A DNA stretch of 64,000 bases from Telluria sp042683405 (lineage in GTDB: Bacteria; Pseudomonadota; Gammaproteobacteria; Burkholderiales; Burkholderiaceae_D), in assembly GCF_042683405.1 (NCBI RefSeq), contig NZ_JBHUJS010000011.1, positions 1 to 64,000 on the forward strand, read 5' to 3'. The notes below the pieces were generated by a model. That model was not told where the DNA came from. It saw only the letters and a program-made list of their open reading frames with translations, and made no database searches. Below are positions 58,124 through 64,000 of this stretch, piece by piece (position 1 is the stretch's first letter; each line of letters starts with the position of its first letter). The translations under genes and the position numbers were made by a program.

Positions 58124-58782
58124 TGGTCGAACTGTTCGAGCTGCTGCGCGAAGCCGCTCCCGTCTTGATGACGGGAGCCATGTACACGCTCCTGTTTGCG
58201 CTGGCATCGATGGTCGGCGGCCTGGCGATCGGCTTCCCGGTTGCGGTGATGCGGCTGTCGCCATGGGCGCTGGTGCGCTGGCCGGCATCGGTGTACGTGA
58301 GCGCGATGCGCGGCACGCCGCTGCTGGTGCAGCTGTTCGTCATTTACTATGGCCTGCCAAGCATCGGGATCGAATTCACGCCGGTCACTGCAGGCGTGCT
58401 GGCGCTGTCCCTGAATGCGGGCGCCTACCTGTCGGAGAGCCTGCGCGGCGCGATCCAGAGCATCGGGCAGGGCCAGTGGCGGGCCAGCTTCAGCCTCGGC
58501 CTGGGATACTGGCAGTCGCTGTGGTTTGTGGTGATGCCGCAGGCGCTGCGGGTGGCGGCTCCCTCGATGAGCAATACGCTCATCAGCCTGATCAAGGATA
58601 CCTCGCTGGTCTCGGTGATCACCATGACCGAGCTGATGCTGTCCACCAAGGAGGTGATCGCGGTGACGTTCCAGCCGCTGCCGCTGTACATCGCCGCCGC
58701 GTGCATCTACTGGATCATGAGCCTCGGGTTCGAGCACCTGCAGCGCATCGCCGAGCGCCGCCTGAACCGCGCGCACCGCTAA
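58123..58782 (+). CDS. Polar amino-acid ABC transporter permease
   Basis: This is a 219-residue inner-membrane permease of the HisM/GlnP type with about five hydrophobic segments. YVSAMRGTPLLVQLFVIYYG is the N-terminal family motif, and the EAA loop reads SLGLGYWQSLWFVVMPQAL. It is translationally coupled to the binding protein. No ATPase gene follows: the next gene is on the opposite strand. The ATP-binding subunit must therefore be encoded elsewhere or shared. Confidence 0.92.
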   Translation: MVELFELLREAAPVLMTGAMYTLLFALASMVGGLAIGFPVAVMRLSPWALVRWPASVYVSAMRGTPLLVQLFVIYYGLPSIGIEFTPVTAGVLALSLNAGAYLSESLRGAIQSIGQGQWRASFSLGLGYWQSLWFVVMPQALRVAAPSMSNTLISLIKDTSLVSVITMTELMLSTKEVIAVTFQPLPLYIAAACIYWIMSLGFEHLQRIAERRLNRAHR

Positions 58783-58795
58783 GGGGACCGTCCCC
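58783..58795. repeat. Copy 3 of the GGGGACnGTCCC-type intergenic repeat
   Basis: GGGGACCGTCCCC begins immediately after the permease stop codon, just before the terminator hairpin. Confidence 0.5.
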
Positions 58796-58799
58796 AATA

Positions 58800-58827
58800 A
58801 AAAAACCTGCCGAAGCAGGTTTTTTTG
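58800..58827. terminator. Bidirectional rho-independent terminator
   Basis: The stem AAAAACCTGC / GCAGGTTTTT with a CGAA loop carries T tracts in both directions. It sits between the convergent permease and ETF-QO genes, so it can end both transcripts. Confidence 0.88.
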
Positions 58828-58830
58828 CGA

Positions 58831-60507
58831 TCACATGTTCGGGTAATTCGGCCCGCCGCCGCCTTCCGGCGTCACCCACACGATGTTCTGCGTCGGATCC
58901 TTGATGTCGCAGGTCTTGCAGTGCACGCAGTTCTGCGCGTTGATCTGCAGCTTGTCCTTGCCGTCGTCCGTCTTCACGAACTCGTACACGCCCGCCGGGC
59001 AGTAGCGCTGCTCGGGACCGGCAAACTGCGCCAGGTTCACGCCGACCGGAATGCTGTCGTTCTTCAGCGTCAGGTGCACCGGCTGGTCTTCCGCGTGGTT
59101 GGTGTTCGAGATGAACACCGACGACAGGCGGTCGAAGGTCAGCTTGCCATCGGGCTTCGGATACACGATCGGGCGGAAGTCCGCCGCCGGCCGCAGGCAC
59201 TCGTGATCCGCCTTCGAGTGGCGCAGCGTCCACGGCGCCTTGCCGCGGAAGACGATCTGGTCGATGCCGGTCATGATGGTGCCCAGCACCAGGCCCTTGT
59301 TCAGCCACTGCTTGACGTTGCGCGCCACGTGCAGCTCTTCCTTCAGCCACGACGCTTCGAACGCCTGCGGATACTCGGCCAGTTCGTCGTGCTGGCGGCC
59401 GGCGGCCAGCGCCTGCGCCACCGATTCGGCGGCCAGCATGCCGGTCTTGATCGCGGCATGGCTGCCCTTGATGCGGCTCATGTTGAGGAAGCCGGCGTCG
59501 CAGCCGATCAGCGCGCCGCCCGGGAACACCACCTTCGGCAGCGACTGCAGGCCGCCGGCGGTGATCGCGCGCGCGCCATAGGAGATGCGCTTGCCGCCTT
59601 CGAAGAAGGTGCGGATCTCAGGGTGCGTCTTATAGCGCTGGAACTCCTCGTACGGCGACAGGTAAGGGTTGGCGTAGTTCAGGCCCACCACATAGCCGAC
59701 GGCCACCAGGTTGTTCTCCAGGTGATACAGGAAGGAGCCGCCGTAGGTGTCGTGCGGCAGCGGCCAGCCGGTGGTGTGGATGACCAGGCCCGGCTTGTGC
59801 TTGGCCGGATCGATCTCCCACAGCTCCTTGATGCCGATGCCGTAGGCCTGCGGGTCCTTGCCCTTGTCGAGTTCATATTTGGCGATCAGGCGCTTGCCGA
59901 GGTGGCCGCGCGAACCTTCCGCGAACAGCGTGTACTTGGCGTGCAGTTCCATCCCGAGCTGGAAGTCGGGACCCGGCTCGCCGTCGCGCTTGACGCCCAT
60001 GTTACCGGTGGCGACACCCTTGACCGAGCCGTCGTCGTTGTAGAGGATTTCCGCCGCAGGGAAGCCGGGGAAGATCTCGACGCCCAGGCTTTCGGCCTGC
60101 TGGCCGAGCCAGCGCACCACGTTCGCCAGCGAGACGATGTAATTACCATGGTTCTCGAAGCAGGCCGGCACCATGAAGCCAGGCGTCTGGTACGCCTTCT
60201 TCTCGGTCAGGAACAGCACACGGTCTTCGGTCACTTCGGTGTTCAGCGGCGCGCCCAGTTCCTTCCAGTTCGGCAGCAGCTCGGTCAGCGCGCGCGGGTC
60301 CATCACGGCGCCCGACAGGATGTGCGCGCCGACCTCGGAGCCTTTTTCCAGTACGCAGACGTTGATCTCCTGGCCTTTTTCGGCGGCCAGCTGTTTCAAC
60401 CTGATCGCGGCGGACAGTCCGGCAGGGCCGCCGCCGACGATGACCGCGTCATATTCCATCGCTTCGCGCGGGCCGAATTGTTCTACTAGTTTGTTTGGCT
60501 CATTCAT
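58831..60507 (-). CDS. Electron-transfer flavoprotein:ubiquinone oxidoreductase
   Basis: This is a 558-residue membrane-associated flavoprotein passing electrons from ETF (fatty-acid and amino-acid dehydrogenases) to ubiquinone. The FAD motif is DAVIVGGGPAGLSAAIRL near residue 20. The [4Fe-4S] site is formed by Cys in YCPAGVYEF and the NCVHCKTCDIKDP cluster close to the C-terminus. The length and order fit the family closely. The ATG at 60507 is preferred over an in-frame TTG three codons upstream. Confidence 0.96.
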   Translation of the reverse strand: MNEPNKLVEQFGPREAMEYDAVIVGGGPAGLSAAIRLKQLAAEKGQEINVCVLEKGSEVGAHILSGAVMDPRALTELLPNWKELGAPLNTEVTEDRVLFLTEKKAYQTPGFMVPACFENHGNYIVSLANVVRWLGQQAESLGVEIFPGFPAAEILYNDDGSVKGVATGNMGVKRDGEPGPDFQLGMELHAKYTLFAEGSRGHLGKRLIAKYELDKGKDPQAYGIGIKELWEIDPAKHKPGLVIHTTGWPLPHDTYGGSFLYHLENNLVAVGYVVGLNYANPYLSPYEEFQRYKTHPEIRTFFEGGKRISYGARAITAGGLQSLPKVVFPGGALIGCDAGFLNMSRIKGSHAAIKTGMLAAESVAQALAAGRQHDELAEYPQAFEASWLKEELHVARNVKQWLNKGLVLGTIMTGIDQIVFRGKAPWTLRHSKADHECLRPAADFRPIVYPKPDGKLTFDRLSSVFISNTNHAEDQPVHLTLKNDSIPVGVNLAQFAGPEQRYCPAGVYEFVKTDDGKDKLQINAQNCVHCKTCDIKDPTQNIVWVTPEGGGGPNYPNM

Positions 60508-60669
60508 GGTGGGCAAGGGTGCAAAGAATCAGGCACGAAGTGTGCGTGTTTTTAGCGAGGATTGCAACTTTGGGTGTTAGTTCGCCTGATTATTAGACTG
60601 CGCAATCTAATGTGGCGATTTGTGTAAGATGATGGTTTCGCCAGCATTAGCGATCCGGGGAGTCCGATT

Positions 60670-61443
60670 GTGGGTATTGAAGTGAATTTCGAGGGCAAGA
60701 TCGCCCTTGTGACAGGAGCGTCGAGTGGCTTGGGCGCCAGTTTTTCGCGGGCCCTGGCGGCGGCCGGCGCCGAGGTCGTGCTGGCGTCGCGCGACGTCGA
60801 GCGGCTCAAGGAGCTGCGCGCGGAGATCGAGGCGGCCGGCGGCGCCGCCCATGTGGTCACGATGGACGTCACCGACTACAACAGCATCAAGGCGGCCATC
60901 GCGCACGCCGAGACCGAAGCAGGGCCGATCGACATCCTGGTGAACAACTCCGGCGTCTCGGCCACCCAGCGCCTGCTGGACGTGACGCCAGAGGACTACG
61001 CCTTCGTCATGGACACCAACCTGCGCGGCGCTTTCTTCGTGGCGCAGCAGGCGGCCAAGCGGATGGTGGCGCGCGCCAAGGGCGACCCGAAGAAGAGCCA
61101 CCGGATCATCAACATCGCCTCCGTGGCGGGCATGCGCGTGATCCCGCAGATCGGCGTGTACTGCATGAGCAAGGCCGGCGTGGTGCAGATGACGCGCGCC
61201 ATGGCGCTGGAATGGGGCAAGTACAACATCAACGTCAACGCGATCTGCCCGGGCTACATCGCCACCGAGATCAACGAGGAATACTTCGCGTCCGAGCAGG
61301 GCCTGCAGCTGATCGAATCGCTGCCGCGCAAGCGCGTGGGCAAGCCGGAATACCTGGACGGGCTGCTGCTCCTGCTCGCGTCCGAGGAATCGCACTTCGT
61401 CAACGGCGCCGTGATCGCGGCGGACGACGGGATGACTGCATGA
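60670..61443 (+). CDS. Short-chain dehydrogenase/reductase
   Basis: This is a 257-residue SDR with the cofactor motif TGASSGLGASF (residues about 15-25), NNSG at the end of strand 4, and the catalytic Ser, Tyr-x-x-x-Lys set (IASVAGMRVIPQIGVYCMSKAG). Members of this type reduce 3-oxoacyl or hydroxy substrates with NAD(P)H. The start is GTG with a GGGGAG ribosome site. It overlaps the thioesterase gene (ATGA), suggesting joint action on an acyl-CoA. Confidence 0.9.
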   Translation: MGIEVNFEGKIALVTGASSGLGASFSRALAAAGAEVVLASRDVERLKELRAEIEAAGGAAHVVTMDVTDYNSIKAAIAHAETEAGPIDILVNNSGVSATQRLLDVTPEDYAFVMDTNLRGAFFVAQQAAKRMVARAKGDPKKSHRIINIASVAGMRVIPQIGVYCMSKAGVVQMTRAMALEWGKYNINVNAICPGYIATEINEEYFASEQGLQLIESLPRKRVGKPEYLDGLLLLLASEESHFVNGAVIAADDGMTA

Positions 61444-61853
61444 CCGACAAAAAGCACGTCCACACCATGCGCATGCCGATCCGCTGGGGCGACATGGACG
61501 CCATGGGGCATGTCAACAATACCGTCTACTTCCGCTATATAGAAACCGCGCGTATCGCCTGGCTCGAAGAGAACCGCTACGAGCCGACGGCGGAAGGCGA
61601 GGGCCCTGTCATCGTCAGTGCGTTCTGCTCCTTCATGCGCCAGTTGAAGTACCCGGGCGACATTGAAATCCGTACCTTCGTTGGCCCGGCGGGCCGCTCC
61701 AGCTTCGAGATGACGCACGAGATCCGCGCCGTCGGGCCGGACGGCGTGGCGGGCGAGGTGAATGCCGAAGGCGGCGCCAAGATCGTCTGGGTCAACATGA
61801 AGCAGGAAAAGTCCGTCCCGCTTCCCGACCAGGTCCGCGCATTGCTGGCGTAA
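61440..61853 (+). CDS. Hotdog-fold (4HBT) acyl-CoA thioesterase
   Basis: This is a 137-residue hotdog-fold enzyme. The motif RWGDMDAMGHVNNTVYFRY carries the catalytic-type aspartate of the 4-hydroxybenzoyl-CoA thioesterase family (YbgC/FadM-like). It would hydrolyse acyl-CoA to the free acid. It is translationally coupled to the upstream SDR, so the pair may process the same acyl intermediate. Confidence 0.9.
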   Translation: MTDKKHVHTMRMPIRWGDMDAMGHVNNTVYFRYIETARIAWLEENRYEPTAEGEGPVIVSAFCSFMRQLKYPGDIEIRTFVGPAGRSSFEMTHEIRAVGPDGVAGEVNAEGGAKIVWVNMKQEKSVPLPDQVRALLA

Positions 61854-61855
61854 AC

Positions 61856-61871
61856 GGGCGGTCCCCGCAGG
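61856..61871. repeat. Copy 4 (partial) of the GGGGACnGTCCC-type intergenic repeat
   Basis: GGGCGGTCCCCGCAGG starts 3 bases after the thioesterase stop and shares the GTCCCCGCAGG tail with copy 2 at 34087. Confidence 0.4.
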
Positions 61872-61886
61872 TGCAAACCTCGGTAG

Positions 61887-62223
61887 TGCGATCGCTTGCG
61901 CGCTGCCCAGTACTGACGAGAGCATCGCTACGCCCTGTTCCGTGAACGCATACGGCGCGTTAGCGTCGGCCCCCACGCCCAGGCTTTGAGATCACAGATT
62001 GTGATCTCAAAGCGTCCCATTCGATGGCATCTAACTGGAACATGAAATCTTCCGGGAAGCGGTCGAGGTTGCGTTTGACCGCTTGCACCAAGGCGCTTGT
62101 GGTTACGCCATACAAAGCAGCCAGGTCAGCATCAAGCATGATTCTCTGTGCGCGGATAACCAGGATCCTTCGGTCGATCTGGACAAGTGGCGCCTGGTGA
62201 AGAGTTGCTCGCAGCGTGCTCAT
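61887..62223 (-). pseudogene. Frameshifted and truncated ORF6N-domain protein gene
   Basis: The first frame, from ATG 62223, encodes an ORF6N DNA-binding-type domain found in phage and mobile-element proteins (VIRAQRIMLDADLAALYG, then VKRNLDRFPEDFMFQL and SKPGRGGRR). It then meets TAA. One extra base in the A-A pair at 61960-61961 (plus-strand T-T) explains this: without it the frame continues as RYAPYAFTEQGVAMLSSVL, as in intact relatives. Homology stops near 61887, so the C-terminal part is also missing. It is a decayed remnant next to the thioesterase gene. Confidence 0.8.
61984..62012. other. 13-bp near-perfect hairpin inside the ORF6N pseudogene
   Basis: CTTTGAGATCACA (61984-61996) and TGTGATCTCAAAG (62000-62012) are perfectly complementary with a 3-nt loop. 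The sequence encodes the LRSQSVISK segment of the ORF6N protein. Such a strong stem inside a coding region is unusual. Confidence 0.8.
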
Positions 62224-62360
62224 CGTTTCGGATCCCGGTGTGGTCGCGTTCGTAGGAGCAGGCGGTCGGGTCAGTGAAACCATTGGAAGGGCTGCCCGTG
62301 GATACTCCGCGTCGAGTAGAACAGTTATGTATTGACCGTAAAAAAAACCTGGCCAGTTCC

Positions 62361-62915
62361 CTAAGCGCCCATCAGCTTGTGGACTAATTCAGAGGAGGTG
62401 GAGGCGCTGAACTTGCGCATCAGCTTCGCGCGGTGCATTTCCACCGTGCGCGGCGACAGGCCCGTCTCCTTGGCGATGATCTTGCTGGTCTTGCCTTCGA
62501 CGATGAAGGCGGCGATCTCGCGCTCGCGCGGTGTCAGCTCCTTCGACACCGGCCGCTTTTCGCTGACATCCTCGAACGTCCATACACCGGCACCGAGCGG
62601 CTGCCGGGGGTCGAGCGCACGCCCGCTCACATGGCACCAGAACAGCTCCCCGTTCGCGCGCCGCATGATGCGCTCGTCCGAGTAGCGTCCCTTGGCATTC
62701 ATGATCGGTACGATGCGGTCGCCCGTGCGCAGGAATTCGTCCATGGTCGGGTACAGCACCTGGAACGACTTGCCGGCCAGTTCGCCGCGCGCGTAGCCGA
62801 ACATGTCCTCCAGCGTATCGTTGGACGACTGGATCACGCGGTCGACCGAGATGCACATGCCCACCGGCGCATACCGGAAGATGGTTTCGAAGTCGATGGC
62901 AGGGTTTGCGGTCAT
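62361..62915 (-). CDS. PAS-LuxR-type transcription regulator
   Basis: This is a 184-residue regulator with an N-terminal PAS domain (about 8-120; APVGMCISVDRVIQSSND, then MFGYARGELAGKSF) and a C-terminal LuxR helix-turn-helix (LTPREREIAAFIVEGKTSKI, then GLSPRTVEMHRAKLMRKF). There is no receiver domain, so it should sense a ligand or redox cue directly. It diverges from the CoA-transferase operon with 113 bases between the starts and probably controls it (inference). Confidence 0.87.
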   Translation of the reverse strand: MTANPAIDFETIFRYAPVGMCISVDRVIQSSNDTLEDMFGYARGELAGKSFQVLYPTMDEFLRTGDRIVPIMNAKGRYSDERIMRRANGELFWCHVSGRALDPRQPLGAGVWTFEDVSEKRPVSKELTPREREIAAFIVEGKTSKIIAKETGLSPRTVEMHRAKLMRKFSASTSSELVHKLMGA

Positions 62916-63028
62916 CGTTTGCGCAGCCTCGGATTGGACAGGTATTTCTACGGTATTGTGCTTTCTGAACGCGTATTCTATGCTGGCTTCCTACTCTGCT
63001 GTACAGATTAACGATAAAAGGGACGGGT

Positions 63029-63727
63029 ATGAACAAAGTTTATCCTGATGCGGCGTCGGCGCTGGCCGGCATTGTCAAAGATAACCAGACCATCGCGGTC
63101 GGCGGCTTCGGCCTGTGCGGGATTCCGGAAGCGCTGATCCTCGCGCTGCGCGATTCCGGCGTCACCGGCCTGACGGCCATCTCGAACAACGCGGGCGTGG
63201 ACGACTTCGGCCTCGGGCAGCTGCTCACCACGCGCCAGATCAGGAAGATGATCTCGTCCTACGTCGGCGAGAACAAGGAGTTCGCGCGCCAGTACCTGGC
63301 CGGCGAGCTGGACCTGGAATTCACCCCGCAGGGCACGCTTGCGGAAAAGCTGCGCGCAGGCGGCGCCGGCATCCCGGCCTTCTTCACCAAGACCGGCGTG
63401 GGCACCATCGTAGCCGAAGGCAAGGAAGTGCGCGAGTTCGACGGCGAGCAGTACGTGATGGAGCGTTCGCTGGTGGCCGACGTGGCGCTGGTCAAGGCGC
63501 ACGTGGCCGACAAGGCCGGCAACCTGGTGTTCCGCAAGACCGCCCGCAACTTCAACCCGAACGTGGCGATGGCCGGCAAGATCTGCGTCGTCGAAGTCGA
63601 AAAGCTCGTGGAAGTGGGCGAGATCGATCCGGATGCCGTGCACCTGCCAAGCATCTACGTGCACCGCATCGTCGTCAACCCGACCCCGGAAAAGCGCATC
63701 GAACAGCGCACCGTGCGTCCTAACTAA
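63029..63727 (+). CDS. scoA: 3-oxoacid CoA-transferase subunit A
   Basis: This is the 232-residue alpha subunit of succinyl-CoA:3-ketoacid CoA-transferase, which activates acetoacetate in ketone-body or polyhydroxyalkanoate breakdown. It contains the family's VGGFGLCGIPEALI loop near residue 30 and the N-terminal SNNAGVDDFGLG segment. The gene diverges from the PAS-LuxR regulator and is followed 21 bases later by the beta subunit gene. Confidence 0.93.
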   Translation: MNKVYPDAASALAGIVKDNQTIAVGGFGLCGIPEALILALRDSGVTGLTAISNNAGVDDFGLGQLLTTRQIRKMISSYVGENKEFARQYLAGELDLEFTPQGTLAEKLRAGGAGIPAFFTKTGVGTIVAEGKEVREFDGEQYVMERSLVADVALVKAHVADKAGNLVFRKTARNFNPNVAMAGKICVVEVEKLVEVGEIDPDAVHLPSIYVHRIVVNPTPEKRIEQRTVRPN

Positions 63728-63748
63728 GCGAATACCGGAGACAAGAAC

Positions 63749-64000
63749 ATGGCATGGACTCGTGACCAAATGGCCGCGCGCGCGGCGCAAGAACTCCAGG
63801 ACGGTTTCTACGTCAACCTCGGCATCGGCCTGCCGACGCTGGTGGCGAACTACGTCCCGGACAATATCGAAGTATTCCTGCAGTCCGAGAATGGCCTGCT
63901 GGGCATCGGTCCGTTCCCGACCGACGCGGAGGTGGACGCTGACCTGATCAATGCCGGCAAGCAGACCGTGACGGCGCTGCCCGGCGCGGCCTTCTTCAGC
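63749..64000 (+). CDS. scoB: 3-oxoacid CoA-transferase subunit B (5' part, cut by window end)
   Basis: The first 84 codons are present. GFYVNLGIGLPTLVANYVP and SENGLLGIGPFP match the beta subunit, and the glutamate in SENGLLG is the catalytic residue that forms the enzyme-CoA thioester. The rest of the gene lies beyond position 64000. It is in an operon with scoA. Confidence 0.93.
   Translation, partial: MAWTRDQMAARAAQELQDGFYVNLGIGLPTLVANYVPDNIEVFLQSENGLLGIGPFPTDAEVDADLINAGKQTVTALPGAAFFS

Overview
The window is GC-rich and tightly packed, and it reads as a chromosomal segment of a betaproteobacterium of the order Burkholderiales, most likely Oxalobacteraceae (Massilia/Janthinobacterium type). 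This rests on the gene content (FNR-controlled cbb3 oxidase cluster, DUF3460-type small protein, RecBCD, ETF-QO, poly-HAMP hybrid kinase), the codon use and the style of the promoters; it was not checked against a database. No rRNA, tRNA, CRISPR array, complete insertion sequence or prophage was seen.

Layout. (1) 0.1-5.4 kb: a ferric-iron ABC uptake system, with the binding protein separated from the permease and ATPase by an MFS transporter gene. Fur-box-like sites lie before the binding-protein gene and in the divergent permease/ATPase promoter. A TPR-methyltransferase and a VOC protein follow. (2) 7.4-19.9 kb: a microaerobic respiration block of an Aer-like PAS chemoreceptor, hemN, a TauE/SafE-like protein, ccoI, ccoS, ccoNOQP, ccoG, ccoH and then fnr on the other strand. 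FNR boxes precede the chemoreceptor and ccoN. (3) 19.9-23.4 kb: a conserved hypothetical gene, an erythromycin-esterase-like protein next to a phosphoribosyltransferase, and a mini zinc-finger protein. (4) 23.4-27.2 kb: a UvrD-like helicase, a secreted acyl-carrier-like protein, a glycosidase remnant and a 10-bp repeat array. Two diverged copies of a roughly 165-bp element with DnaA-box-like motifs flank this segment. (5) 27.2-34.1 kb: HD hydrolase, glycerol-3-phosphate dehydrogenase, M1 aminopeptidase and two GSTs. (6) 34.1-45.0 kb: a signalling island holding a GGDEF/EAL response regulator, a 1632-residue soluble poly-HAMP hybrid kinase and a CheR-like pseudo-methyltransferase in one operon, divergent from a CHASE-PAS hybrid kinase with an HPt domain. 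(7) 45.0-53.9 kb: recC-recB-recD with overlapping ends. (8) 54.1-64.0 kb: a penicillin-binding peptidase with a basic tail, GNAT, Tat-exported DUF882, small proteins, a polar amino-acid ABC transporter without its ATPase, ETF-QO, SDR plus thioesterase, a frameshifted ORF6N pseudogene, a PAS-LuxR regulator and the start of a 3-oxoacid CoA-transferase operon.

How the parts fit. The FNR block is self-contained: Fnr senses oxygen loss, HemN makes haem without oxygen, CcoI/S/G/H build the oxidase, CcoNOQP respires, and the chemoreceptor steers cells to suitable oxygen. The most unusual observations are the paired DnaA-box elements, the secreted ACP-like protein, the degenerate CheR that closes the poly-HAMP operon, and the symmetric Fur-overlapped divergent promoter.
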